NCBI GenBank assembly: GCA_001970955.1
Contig: MPUH01000009.1
Coordinates: forward strand, 62,001 to 126,000
Length of the DNA: 64,000 nt
Reading direction: 5' to 3'
From: Stentor coeruleus
Lineage: Eukaryota > Ciliophora > Heterotrichea > Heterotrichida > Stentoridae
In this document: one piece after another, positions 9,144 to 18,725 of the stretch
Layout: the number at the start of each line of letters is the position of its first letter
Position numbering within the stretch: position 1 is the stretch's first letter
Position numbers and translations under genes: made by a program
Notes under the pieces: model-generated
Told to the model about the DNA's origin: nothing
What the model saw: only the letters and a program-made list of their open reading frames with translations
Databases searched by the model: none

Positions 9144-10610
9144 ATGGGTGACATCTACGATCAAACAGCAAAAATGTACAGCACAGTCATCAGCAAGCCT
9201 AAAATGACTGATAAACTCCTCCAAAAACCCCCTTTCAGATTTCTTCACGACGTCATCATGGGTATGCAAGCTGCTACAAATTACCCAGAAGGTTTGTTTA
9301 CTCCAGAAGAATGTAATTCAGCCAACGTCTCAGAAAGAGATGCCAAAATTGCATTTTTAAAAAAACTTATTGACCATGTTTCCGGTACTCTTGGTGCGCC
9401 AATAGACTGTAATCCATCTAAAATTGTTGCAGGTCAAGAACCTGAAAAAACAAATTTATTCTTACATGCATTATTTGCCGCCGCTACTGGACAGTTTGAG
9501 AAAAAAGCTGAACCTAAAAAAGAAGAACGTAAAGCTAAGGCGCCAGAAGAAAAAAAATCAAAAGGTCGAGAAGATGTTAAAACAAAAGATGATGGAAAAG
9601 CTAGAGAAGAAGCGAAAGTAAGAGAAGAAGCTAAAGCTAGAGAAGAAGCTAAAGCTAGAGAAGAGGCTAAAGCAAGAGAAGAGGCTAAAGCAAGAGAAGA
9701 AGCTAAAGCAAGAGAAGAGGCTAAAGCTAAAGAAGAAGCTAAAGCTAAAGAAGAAGCTAGGAGGAAAGAGGAAGTTAGGAAAAAAGAAGAGTCTAAGAAA
9801 AAAGAAGAATCAAGTAAAAAAAGAGAAGAATCAAAAAAACCGACAGAAGACCCGAAAAAAGCTCCTGAAGAAACAAAAAAACCTGAAATTAAAAAGCCTG
9901 AAGAAAAAAGCGCGAGACCAGAACTAGCTAAAAAACCAACCACTAAGCCTGAAGCCGAAGTTCCTAAAGCCCCAGCAAAAGGTCTGATACTAGAACATGA
10001 AAAAGATGATGACGAAGATGATGGAGAACTCATTTCTGATGCATCCAAAGCTTTTAACTCATATGGAAAAGGTGGAGCAAAGCCAACAAAACCTGTAAAA
10101 AGTGAAGAACAGGGAAAACTCGTTAGAGACATACTTAAAGATGATCGACCAGGGCAATCTAAAGGTAAAATCGAACAAGATGAACCTGATGATCTTGGTG
10201 ATGGAGGTAAAAAACTTATTATTAATCGTTCTAAGGCAAATAGACCTGAAGCTAGAAAAGTTGCTGCACCAGTGAGTTTAGAAGATTTGGAAACTGTGAA
10301 AAAATCCTTACAAAGCTTATGCCAAAGCGCAAATCCTTTAGGAAAATCTATGGAATTTGTATCAGACGATATTGATAGCATGAAAAAAGAGTTTGAGAAA
10401 TGGAATAATCAATATTTACAAGCTGCTATTAAAATGGAAGATCAGAAAAAAATTACAGATGAAGAACTTAACCCTGCGCATAATAAAATTGCTGAGTTAG
10501 AAGAACAGATTAAAGAAGCTCAGATTAAAATAAGAAATACTACAGCACAGATATTGAAGAATAAATCAACGATCAATGGGCTTATGCAAATGATGGTCTC
10601 AGTTAAGTAA
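9144..10610 (+). CDS. IFT54: Intraflagellar transport protein IFT54 (TRAF3IP1/MIP-T3/DYF-11)
   Basis: Seen: 488 residues, close to the human protein in layout. Residues 1-120 are the CH-like tubulin-binding domain; KPPFRFLHDVI, DAKIAFLKK and KIVAGQEPEKTNLFL align with human IFT54. Residues 125-265 are a Lys/Glu-rich segment with a six-residue repeat (A-R/K-E-E-A-K). The middle 280-380 is acidic and disordered, and 385-488 is the conserved coiled coil (SLEDLETVKKSLQSLC onwards). Known: IFT54 is a peripheral IFT-B subunit that binds IFT20 and microtubules or tubulin and is needed to build cilia. The 3' end converges on citrate synthase with 64 bp between stops. Confidence 0.95.
   Translation: MGDIYDQTAKMYSTVISKPKMTDKLLQKPPFRFLHDVIMGMQAATNYPEGLFTPEECNSANVSERDAKIAFLKKLIDHVSGTLGAPIDCNPSKIVAGQEPEKTNLFLHALFAAATGQFEKKAEPKKEERKAKAPEEKKSKGREDVKTKDDGKAREEAKVREEAKAREEAKAREEAKAREEAKAREEAKAREEAKAKEEAKAKEEARRKEEVRKKEESKKKEESSKKREESKKPTEDPKKAPEETKKPEIKKPEEKSARPELAKKPTTKPEAEVPKAPAKGLILEHEKDDDEDDGELISDASKAFNSYGKGGAKPTKPVKSEEQGKLVRDILKDDRPGQSKGKIEQDEPDDLGDGGKKLIINRSKANRPEARKVAAPVSLEDLETVKKSLQSLCQSANPLGKSMEFVSDDIDSMKKEFEKWNNQYLQAAIKMEDQKKITDEELNPAHNKIAELEEQIKEAQIKIRNTTAQILKNKSTINGLMQMMVSVK
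9598..9762 (+). repeat. 18-nt tandem repeat coding for A-(R/K)-E-E-A-K
   Basis: About eight to nine near-perfect 18-nt units (consensus GCTAAAGCTAGAGAAGAA) inside IFT54. Unit-to-unit changes are mostly silent or R/K swaps. The antisense strand stays open across this stretch only because of the repeat. Confidence 0.85.
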
Positions 10611-10674
10611 TTAGATATTCACAGCGTAGTTTTAATTTAGAATTTTAGGGTAAAAGTTGTAATTTATTTATTAA

Positions 10675-11997
10675 CTATTTCTCTAAAGATATCTTCATCA
10701 TACTATCAATAGTTATCCCATCAGGTCTTTCTAATGGAAACATCAATGCTCGATCCCAGACTAAATTTATACAACATCCAATAGCTCTAGCAACTCCAAA
10801 CAATACCGGATAATAATCATAAATTCTTAAACCATATGAATACATCAAAACCTCACTATGTGCTTCTGCATTAGGAAAAGGATATTTAGTTTTCCCAAAC
10901 TCTTTCAAAACATCAGGTATAACTCTAAAACATTGTCCTACAAGGTTACATAAAGGATCATTTGGGAGCATTTCACTAGCAAATTTCAACTGAGCAATAA
11001 ACCTTGGATCTGGGATTCTTAACATTTCATGTCCATATCCAGGAATACCTTTACCTGAATCTAAACAGTTTTTAGCATATTCAGCTATAGCTTTATCTGT
11101 TGGATAATCCCCTACTTTTTTCCATAAATTTATAAGCCATCTTAAACACTCTTGGCTTGATAAACCATGTATTGGCCCTGCAAGTCCATTTAACCCAGCT
11201 GAATATGCATTAAAAACATTACATAAAGCACTTCCTACAACATGAGATGTATGAGCTATAACATTACCAGCTTCATGATCACAATGAGTGTTTATATAAA
11301 GACGGAGGAATTCATGAAAATCTTCATCATCCCAACCAAGCATTTTACCAAAGTTCTCAGCGAAATCTGCTGATGGGTCAGAATCATGTGTGACTCCATT
11401 TCTATATGAGTTTCTATATATTATTGATGCAATTCTAGGGATTTTTGCTATGAGGTCTAAACTATCATCGAGCATAGGTTTCCAGTATTCACGTTTTTTC
11501 ATGTGTGAGTTGTAAAGTTTATCAAAATTACTATGATAACCTAAGGATAATACACCCATGGATAATTGATTCATTGGGTGGAAATGATCTGTTATTTTTT
11601 TTAACATGTCTTCAGTGTATTTTGGTAAGAAACATCTTAAAGCTAATTCTCTTTTTAAGATATCAACTTGAGTTGGGGTTGGGATCTCACCTGTTAAAAG
11701 CAACCAGATCATAGATTCTATGTAAGGCTGGGTACGCTTTTTTGGCAACTTTTCTTGGCACTCTTCTATTGAAAACCCTCGAAAACGGATACCAAAATCG
11801 GGATCTAGAGATAGAGATTCTGTTAGTTGAGTCGCCATCCCTTTCATACCTTTTACGATTTGCTCAACTTTTATCTCTTCTATCTTTACCGATCCGTATT
11901 TATACTTAAGCCGATGCACTTGTTCAAGCCTTGCTGCGATTTTGTTTTCCAATATTCCATGAAGTTCAGCGATTTTTCGAACAATTTTAAAGTGCAT
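10675..11997 (-). CDS. CS: Citrate synthase (eukaryotic type) with Glu at the catalytic Asp position
   Basis: Seen: 440 residues; alignment to pig citrate synthase is gap-free across the active site with a +3 offset. His277 (GPIHGLS) and His323 (GYGHEML) match catalytic His274 and His320. The third catalytic residue, Asp375 in pig, is Glu378 here (PNAEAHSEV, codon GAA at 10864-10866). Substrate-binding residues are kept in HCDHEAGN, LRIPDPR and FGVARAIG. The ATG lies only about nine residues before the mature fold, so no typical mitochondrial presequence is visible; an upstream exon was sought and not found. Known: the enzyme condenses acetyl-CoA and oxaloacetate, and in Tetrahymena it also forms 14-nm filaments. 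Activity here is uncertain. Confidence 0.95.
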   Translation of the reverse strand: MHFKIVRKIAELHGILENKIAARLEQVHRLKYKYGSVKIEEIKVEQIVKGMKGMATQLTESLSLDPDFGIRFRGFSIEECQEKLPKKRTQPYIESMIWLLLTGEIPTPTQVDILKRELALRCFLPKYTEDMLKKITDHFHPMNQLSMGVLSLGYHSNFDKLYNSHMKKREYWKPMLDDSLDLIAKIPRIASIIYRNSYRNGVTHDSDPSADFAENFGKMLGWDDEDFHEFLRLYINTHCDHEAGNVIAHTSHVVGSALCNVFNAYSAGLNGLAGPIHGLSSQECLRWLINLWKKVGDYPTDKAIAEYAKNCLDSGKGIPGYGHEMLRIPDPRFIAQLKFASEMLPNDPLCNLVGQCFRVIPDVLKEFGKTKYPFPNAEAHSEVLMYSYGLRIYDYYPVLFGVARAIGCCINLVWDRALMFPLERPDGITIDSMMKISLEK

Positions 11998-12157
11998 TAT
12001 TATAACTTTTTATCCATACCATCTTCTAGAAAACCTGTAATTGTTGATAAGGTGTCTAATTTGTTTTAGTATTCTTAAAAAGTGATCTTCAACTAGCAAT
12101 GTCTTTTCCTAAGGTTTAGAAAATTATGAACATTAAAAGACATATGAGATTATTATA

Positions 12158-12565
12158 ATGTCAATATACAGAATCAAATCTAGAGCTACTACTCCTCTTA
12201 TGCCTGATAGAGGAACGCCTAAAAATTATAAAAATCCTCCAAATACAATATTTTTGCCTGTAGGAAAGCAAGATTTTCTAAGTGAACACTTAAAAGCAAT
12301 TAAATACAGCAGGTTTCTAAAACCATTACCAAAACACAATTTCAAGATTAAAAGTTCAAGTCCTGAAGGAAGATATATAGAAACTGGGGCTTTAAGTCGT
12401 TTAAGAAGTAGGCCTACAAAGAAAGGACCTAAAGAAATATCAATTTCTTACATAAGAGAAGAAAAAAAGTCATATGAGTCTTTCAAAAGCAAAGAACAAT
12501 TTGATAGTGATAATGAAAACACAATACAAGAAGATGTTTATAAACTATATTTATCTCAGAATTAA
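12158..12565 (+). CDS. Unrecognised basic protein (135 aa)
   Basis: Seen: ATG to TAA, 135 residues, Pro/Lys/Ser-rich, no membrane segment. The N-terminal half carries TTPLMPDRGTPKNYKNPP and the C-terminus is acidic (FDSDNENTIQEDVYKLYL). It is divergent from citrate synthase, 160 bp between starts, and convergent with the next gene. No family recognised. It looks like a disordered protein, perhaps cytoskeletal, but that is a guess from composition only. Confidence 0.6.
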   Translation: MSIYRIKSRATTPLMPDRGTPKNYKNPPNTIFLPVGKQDFLSEHLKAIKYSRFLKPLPKHNFKIKSSSPEGRYIETGALSRLRSRPTKKGPKEISISYIREEKKSYESFKSKEQFDSDNENTIQEDVYKLYLSQN

Positions 12566-12753
12566 AAAAAATATTTGCTCAGAATGCTTATAGATAAGTT
12601 TAACTTTCTAAAATATTTGAATACGAATTTATGCTTTAATTAATAATTTGGAGGAAAATATTTTTGCAAGTAAGGATTTTATATTTAGTTTCCTTTTTAT
12701 TTTAGGAGAAACTATTTTATATAAACATATAAAAGAATGATTTAGAATTTTTT

Positions 12754-14106
12754 TTATCTTACTTCTGAGTTTTCGGGCGGAGACTTTTCTATAAGCTCAA
12801 AATAGCAAAAAGGTCTCAGTTGTTTCCAATTGCTGTAGCACTCATAAGTATGTTCTGAAAGGTTATTCTCACAACAATAAAAATCAAACATTTTAGACAA
12901 CTCATTAGGACTTTTTTCTAAAAACAAAACATGAATATATTTTTTATAAGCTTCAAGGACTTCAGGCTTTGAAAAAAGCTTTTCAACATGCTCTCTATTA
13001 TAAGTCTTATGAGTTTCCTTTGTCTTACTTTTAGCTTTCCCTTCTGTCCCAGGTCCAGACTCAGTAGGGGCAATTTCTGAAAGTACAGATTCATTATCAT
13101 TACAATATCTCAATAACTCATCAATAGCATTTTTAATATTTTCCTCCTGAGCCTTTTCTTCACTTATATATTTTCTACTTACTTTCCTCTTCCTTAAAAA
13201 CTTTTTAAAATTCCTAATAAGCTTAGTCCTAAAGTATTCTTTTTTAGGATATTCCCTTGGCTTTGCACATCCTTTTTTTTCATTAGCTTTTTTCTTTGGT
13301 TGCTTCATAACAGAAGTACAATTATCAATAAAATAAAGCAACATATTAAGCTTGCGTTTTTTATGAGTTTTTATCACTCTCTTTTTTTTCCTTGTATCTC
13401 TCGTACTGTTGTTTATTATAAACGTATTTATATTAGAAACTTCTTCAGGTAAAGGGTATTGAGGATCCATTTCATCTATACGGGTTTCATATTGCGTATA
13501 AATATCATTCTCATTTTTATAAGAAACATTTGGGATATTGTTTCTAAGGTCTACATCTTGGTTATTTGGGAATGTGCTTTCACTGGTATTGCATAAGATG
13601 GTATTTAAATGACTTTCTTGATTTTTGTTTTCTTCGGTCTTGATGAGTTGGTCTTGCTTGAAAATGTTTGAAATATATAAGTCTAAATCAGGGTCGATAG
13701 GCTCAAGGTCATTAGCGAATTCATTTTTATCAATGTTTTGCTCTTGATTTGGTAAAAAAAATGAATCGATTTGAGACATTTTCACGTCATGGTCTAAGCT
13801 GTTTTCTTTTTTATTGTCATCTTGAGAAAATCTCAGAAAATCATCCATTTCATGATTTTTGTCACAGTCTATATGCATATTGTCTGATTCTGATATAAAA
13901 TTTTGACTTTTCTCACAGTCTATATGCATATTGTCAGGCTCTGATATAAAACTTGGATTTTTTTCTATATGATTTTCTGTGATGTTTGGCTTTGGGTTAG
14001 GGTTAGGGTTAAGGATAGGCTGTTTGCTTGTGTGTGGCGCTGTAGATTGTCTCAAAATTTCAGGTAAAACTCGTATTTTGGCCATTCGTAGAAATTCTTT
14101 GAGCAT
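12754..14106 (-). CDS. Unrecognised disordered basic protein (450 aa)
   Basis: Seen: ATG to TAA. Residues 1-240 are Asn/Asp/Ser/Pro-rich, with a duplicated unit containing SDNMHIDC and a PNPNPKPN run. About 240-330 is very basic (TRKKKRVIKTHKKRK, KKFLRKRKVSRK) and could be a nuclear localisation or nucleic-acid-binding segment. The last 90 residues are the best candidate for a folded domain, with helices around KLFSKPEVLEAYKKYIHVLF and aromatic/Cys residues after it (YCCENNLSEHTYECYSNW). No family recognised. Nuclear role is inference from basic composition. Confidence 0.65.
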   Translation of the reverse strand: MLKEFLRMAKIRVLPEILRQSTAPHTSKQPILNPNPNPKPNITENHIEKNPSFISEPDNMHIDCEKSQNFISESDNMHIDCDKNHEMDDFLRFSQDDNKKENSLDHDVKMSQIDSFFLPNQEQNIDKNEFANDLEPIDPDLDLYISNIFKQDQLIKTEENKNQESHLNTILCNTSESTFPNNQDVDLRNNIPNVSYKNENDIYTQYETRIDEMDPQYPLPEEVSNINTFIINNSTRDTRKKKRVIKTHKKRKLNMLLYFIDNCTSVMKQPKKKANEKKGCAKPREYPKKEYFRTKLIRNFKKFLRKRKVSRKYISEEKAQEENIKNAIDELLRYCNDNESVLSEIAPTESGPGTEGKAKSKTKETHKTYNREHVEKLFSKPEVLEAYKKYIHVLFLEKSPNELSKMFDFYCCENNLSEHTYECYSNWKQLRPFCYFELIEKSPPENSEVR

Positions 14107-14771
14107 CTTATATATATATATTTTATTTAATTACAATTAGATTAGTTTAATTGCTTTTTGAAGGATTTTGTTTTATGATTAGTTGGCTTATTGGGCTTGC
14201 TAGAATATGTTTGAGGAATTTTTTGGGACATTTTAGGGAAATTTTTTGTGTGGAAATCTGAGATTTAAAACTTTTTAAATTTTGATAGAATATATATTTT
14301 ATAGTAATACTTGAATGGATTCTGAATAGTGGTTTTTGATAAATATATTATATGATGATATGAGATTTAAAGCCTTTTAGGTTTGTATGGAATAAAGATT
14401 TTGATTTTACGGAAATACTTAAATCAATAAGCTGTATGCTATATATATAAATATTATATGTGTATTACGCATTTTTGAAGGCTACATGATAGAATAAAGT
14501 CACTCTAATTTCAATAATTCCAATTCATAAGCATATTTTTATTTTTATATTATGTATATTAATCTACAATTAGCATAATCAGCGACAACAGGCAGTTTAA
14601 CATACTGAATCTGCCCAAAAAAAGAGATCGTAGGACAAACAAACCTCAATTGGACAAGGTTTAAACCATGTCACCTTAACTATCACTTACTTTAAACATC
14701 TACAATTGACTACATATATATATATATATTATACTTAAATATGTAAATATATCAAATAGTCCTTAACATTT
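14107..14771. other. Intergenic, AT-rich
   Basis: 14107-14480 is C-poor, the leader side of the minus gene at 12754-14106. It contains two diverged copies of a roughly 100-bp segment beginning GAGATTTAAA (about 14261 and 14361). A short (TA)n run lies near 14713-14730. No gene seen. Confidence 0.5.
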
Positions 14772-15662
14772 TTATCTAGAGTTTAAGAATTTATCTAAGT
14801 CATTCGGTTTCGAAAAAGGTATTTTCTCCTTACCTGTATCAACTGAATCCACTAAAATACTCTTAAACATAATAGGAAAAGGATACTTACTATTCAAGTC
14901 ACTAAATTCCTCTTTATAAATCATCTACCTAAACCTTACCTTTATACTCTTTAAATTCACTTCAAACTTCCCTTGTTTCTGATCATGTGAATAAATCCCT
15001 AAACTAATCCCACACAATTTAATCCCACTAAACAACTCAAAATCATAATTCACAGAATTCCTCTCAATATTATCATCAAAAACAAAATTCGATAACGGTA
15101 ATTCTAAAGTCACCCAATTTAAACTTTTATCTTCAATTAAACCCTTATTTTATTTTACCACATAATTCATCTGACTCATATTTTGCTTGACAATTAATCC
15201 TAAAACGTATTGATTCCCATCTGTTTTAACTTCAATTCTTAGACCATTATATTTTCTAAAAGTTTTTTGAACAAGCATGCTTGTCAATACCTCACAGTAT
15301 AATTTGTCTTGATAATCAAGTTCTTTAAAATTTTGAAGGGTTCCAAAAAAATTCACTTCTTAGTAATTACAATAGCCTTTTTTCATTTCTATTGAAGCAA
15401 TTGAATTGCCACCAACTCTGAAATCAGTGTCTAGTTCCCAGGCAAAAATATCTTCTTCTGAGCCTATGTATCCTATTGTGATTGGAGGATATTCAGATTT
15501 ATTTTTCATAGATAAGGCTTCTATAGATTTTCCAATGTCTTTTTAGGGTTTACTGTATGTGTATAGTTGGAAAGGATATTTAATAGTATCTTTTGCGTGT
15601 TTGAATGCCATTTTAGATGAAAGAAGTGCCTTGCGGAAGGTACTTGTAAATCTATTTAGCAT
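14772..15662 (-). CDS. NDUFAF1: CIA30-domain protein, complex I assembly factor NDUFAF1 (five exons)
   Basis: Model: exons 15554-15662, 15371-15538, 15159-15355, 14940-15143 and 14772-14924; four 15-nt introns; 831 nt, 276 residues, ATG to TAA, every junction in frame. No exon alone is longer than 68 codons, so the gene is easy to miss. The product carries the CIA30 pattern: WELDTDFRVGGNSIASIE at the domain start, LRIEVKTDGNQYVLGLI in the middle, then NWVTLELPLSNFVF and GISLGIYSHDQKQGKFEV near the end. The first 35 residues are basic with hydroxylated residues (MLNRFTSTFRKALLSS), like a mitochondrial presequence. Known: NDUFAF1 helps assemble the membrane arm of respiratory complex I. Confidence 0.85.
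14925..14939 (-). other. 15-nt intron (CIA30 gene, intron 4)
   Basis: GTAAGGTTTAGGTAG on the minus strand; joins SIK to MIYKEEF in phase 0. Confidence 0.85.
15144..15158 (-). other. 15-nt intron (CIA30 gene, intron 3)
   Basis: GTAAAATAAAATAAG on the minus strand; contains an in-frame TAA and joins MNYV to GLIEDK. Confidence 0.85.
15356..15370 (-). other. 15-nt intron (CIA30 gene, intron 2)
   Basis: GTAATTACTAAGAAG on the minus strand; phase 1, joins KKGY to LNFFGTL. Confidence 0.85.
15539..15553 (-). other. 15-nt intron (CIA30 gene, intron 1)
   Basis: GTAAACCCTAAAAAG on the minus strand; phase 1, joins QLYTY to NIGKSIE. Confidence 0.85.
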
Positions 15663-16577
15663 ATTATTTGCATTTTTAGTAAGATTTTAGGAATAATGAG
15701 ATTTGTTTTAGTGTTGAGAGTAGTAGTTTAGGGGTTATATTTTGAAGATTGTGTAAAATGATAGGATTATTTATATGTTTTAAGCTTATGAGTGAGGATT
15801 ATTTTGCTTTGTAGCAAATTGTGATGATGAAATATATTTTAATGGAATTATGTATGTGAAATATTGAAAGAATTTATGAGTAAAATACTTAGAGAAAGTA
15901 GACTAGACAAACTGGAAATGTATGAGATATTGTTACTTTATCCTAAAGCCAAGCTGATGTTACAAAATAAAGCATAAAGCAAGAATATGATCGTTGATAG
16001 CTTGCTGAAGATTATATTGAAATAATTTACAGGATAAGAAAAAAATAAGTAATAAGATTTAGAATTAGTTGACAATAAAGGCAATAATAAACTTTCTCAT
16101 GCACTATATATTAATTTTTTTAATATTTCAAGTATATATCATTATACAAAAACTATTAGCATAAGTTTCTTTTCATAAATCATTTTTTTTATCATCACAC
16201 TTATATATTACAACCTTCCTTATACCAAAAAAATGCTTATAACTATTTTCTAACAACAACTTTTTAACTATTTTTTATTTTTTAGGCAAAATTAATATAA
16301 TAATAACTGAAAATCATCTATTTAAATTACTGCTATTTATATAATCAATACAAATTACTTATTCCTTATTTTAAATATAACTGCAACACACAAAAAATAG
16401 CCAAATCAAAAATAAAAAAACTAACTTATTTCAAGCATCACAATATTTTTTAACAAGATATTTTGATAGAAATATTAAGTTTTAAGGGTAAATAAAAATA
16501 TATATCTTATCGTTTAAATAAGGGAAAATGAAATTAGTTTAGAAAAATATGCATCTAATTAATTAATAAAATAAGAT
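15663..16577. other. Divergent intergenic region
   Basis: The left part (15663-16080) is G-rich and C-poor, the right part (16090-16400) is C-containing and nearly G-free. The switch fits divergent transcription of the CIA30 gene (left) and the kinase gene (right). No other gene seen. Confidence 0.55.
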
Positions 16578-17597
16578 ATGGGAGCTTGTCATATTCGTGG
16601 AGAAATTGATAATGCAAGCAGTATTTGCAAAGATGACTTTGAATATATAAAACATATTGGTAGAGGAGTTCTTGGTAGAGTTTGGATAGTAGCTCACAAA
16701 AAAACTCAAATGAAATTCGCTATCAAAGAATTTGAAAAAGATAATATACCATCAAAAGATGCTTTAAATTCAATACTAAATGAACGCAGCCTTTTATCAA
16801 TCATGAATAATCCATTTATCATCAATATCAACTTTGCATTTCAGGATAAGAAAAAGCTGTACCTAGGACTAGATTTAAAATTAGGTGGTGATCTTAGGTT
16901 CCAAATGCTAAACCATAAGTTTTCTGAGCCGGAAATAAAGTTCCTTATAGCTTGCTTGCTACAAAGTTTAGAGTACATCCATTCATGTCATATTTTACAT
17001 AAAGATATCAAGCCAGAAAACATAGTCTATGATAGCAGGGGTTATGCGTTTTTAACCGATTTCGGCACTTCAACCATATGGAAAGCAGAAAATTTTTCCG
17101 AAACCGCAGGGACACCAGGCTATATGGCTCCTGAAATAATTTGCCGTCAAAATCACAGTTTTGTATCTGACTATTTTGCTTTAGGAGTCATTATTTTTGA
17201 AAATATCATGGGAACAAGGCCTTATGTAGGAAAAAACAGAAAAGAAATCCGTGAATCCATACTTAATCATCAAGCAAAAATACTACCAACTACTTTGCCA
17301 AATGGATGGAGTCAAGAATCAGCGAATATTTGCAATAAACTTTTGAAAAGAAAGCCAAAAACAAGGCTAGGAGCTAATGGAATCAGTGAAATCAAAGCTC
17401 ATCCATGGTTTGATGATATTGATGAAGAAAAACTTAAAAAATTTGAAATTAAAGCTCCATTTGTCCCTACTGATGGGGATAATTTTGATTATGAACATGT
17501 GAATAATTGCCCACAAAGAATCTTTAAACAGAGAGATAAACATTCCAAAAATGATTTTTTGGGGTACTTTTTCATCCCTCCAGTTGCGATAAAGTAG
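16578..17597 (+). CDS. AGC-type Ser/Thr kinase, STK32/YANK-like, N-acylated
   Basis: Seen: 339 residues, starting MGACH, a likely N-myristoylation plus palmitoylation signal. Glycine loop GRGVLG at 28-33, catalytic Lys50 (FAIKEF), LGGDLRFQM at 102-110 (the YANK kinases have LGGDLR here), catalytic Asp143 in HKDIKPEN, DFG at 161-163, and GTPGYMAPE at 178-186. The residue before the catalytic Asp is Lys142 rather than the usual Arg, so this is a non-RD kinase. The C-terminal tail includes RLGANGISEIKAHPWF and is short. Known: STK32 kinases are myristoylated AGC kinases of unclear substrate. Expected at the inner face of a membrane. Confidence 0.88.
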   Translation: MGACHIRGEIDNASSICKDDFEYIKHIGRGVLGRVWIVAHKKTQMKFAIKEFEKDNIPSKDALNSILNERSLLSIMNNPFIININFAFQDKKKLYLGLDLKLGGDLRFQMLNHKFSEPEIKFLIACLLQSLEYIHSCHILHKDIKPENIVYDSRGYAFLTDFGTSTIWKAENFSETAGTPGYMAPEIICRQNHSFVSDYFALGVIIFENIMGTRPYVGKNRKEIRESILNHQAKILPTTLPNGWSQESANICNKLLKRKPKTRLGANGISEIKAHPWFDDIDEEKLKKFEIKAPFVPTDGDNFDYEHVNNCPQRIFKQRDKHSKNDFLGYFFIPPVAIK

Positions 17598-18725
17598 GAA
17601 AATAACTAATGTATTTGTTAAGGAAAATGTTATTAGTTTTTGTTATGGTAAGAGAAATAAGTTATTGAATTTTTTGATTGGAATTTACGGTATGCGATAC
17701 TAAAAATATTTTTTTAAACTTATAAGATTTTATCGTATATGCAATTACTAATAAAATTCCTATCATTTTGCAAAATAAAAGCAAATAATTCAACCTCATC
17801 AAAATAGTGTAAATAATTTTCTTATATCTCAATCTTATTAGAAACCCAAATACACTTTAACTTACATATCAAGAACTATAATATCAATTTCCATTAAATT
17901 TTCTTTAACCAAACCCATATTTATTGTAGTATATCGGCAGTTATTAGCCAAATTTTATACAAACTTATATTCAAAAAGTTGAAGAGAAAACTAGATTTAT
18001 CTATAAAATTTTGTTTAAAGGGTTGATTAAAAAATTCTAGGCCTATTATAATTTTGAGGATAAAAATTCACTTAAAAGTAAATCGAAAACCTGGACTTCA
18101 CAATTTTACTTTAGATTTCTTTGCAGATTTGCTTTTACAAGACTGAGTATTTAAGAATAAATATTTCTAAATATTTACTCAGGTTTTTTTGTAGACTTTT
18201 TTGATTTATTTGGTGTCTAAGATTATAGGGTATAAAGTTTTAGAAAGTTTATAATTCAGAATTAAGTCTGTTTATAAGAAAAATTCTTTCATAAGTATCC
18301 CTAAACATTATAACTTCTTTCATTTTATAATTTTTTTATTATTTATCAAATCGCTTAGAATTGAGATAAAATTTGCTAATTTTTTAGAAGATAATATAGA
18401 TTTGCCATTAAAATAAGTGTTATATAGATCTTACAATAAACTTAATTATCATATTTTTAAGTATAAATCACACATATTTTATAAAACTACTCATATTAAC
18501 CCATCCCATTAAGCAAAACACTCAAAATATTCCACATACTAAAAAAAACTAATTTCCCAATAACTAACCCACACAAATCCACTTTCATCATAAACTTATC
18601 TGCATATTCCCAAGCAAATTTTTTTTCCCATATCCTTTCACTTTTCCAATCTCCTTATCCTCAAATACTTTTACACTCTAATAATTTCCTAAAAATTGTC
18701 CTTCACATATTTGAATGTAGTAAAT
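17598..18725. other. Intergenic, AT-rich
   Basis: The first ~120 bp are C-poor (3' flank of the kinase gene). 18480-18720 is A/C/T-rich and almost G-free, a typical 5' leader for the RING gene. An imperfect AT-rich inverted repeat lies around 18145-18181. No gene seen. Confidence 0.5.

Noticed and set aside
9434-10381. 315-codon minus-strand ORF rich in Ser/Leu/Ala
   Set aside because: It is antisense to IFT54 and open only because of the 18-nt repeat; composition is that of a shadow ORF.
12001-12019. Upstream exon giving citrate synthase a presequence
   Set aside because: The only GT-AG span nearby is 14 nt and leads to no ATG-containing frame.
13990-14010. TTAGGG-like run, possible telomere
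   Set aside because: It lies inside a coding region where it encodes a Pro-Asn repeat, is only about three units long, and heterotrich telomeres are reported as an eight-base CCCTAACA-type repeat.
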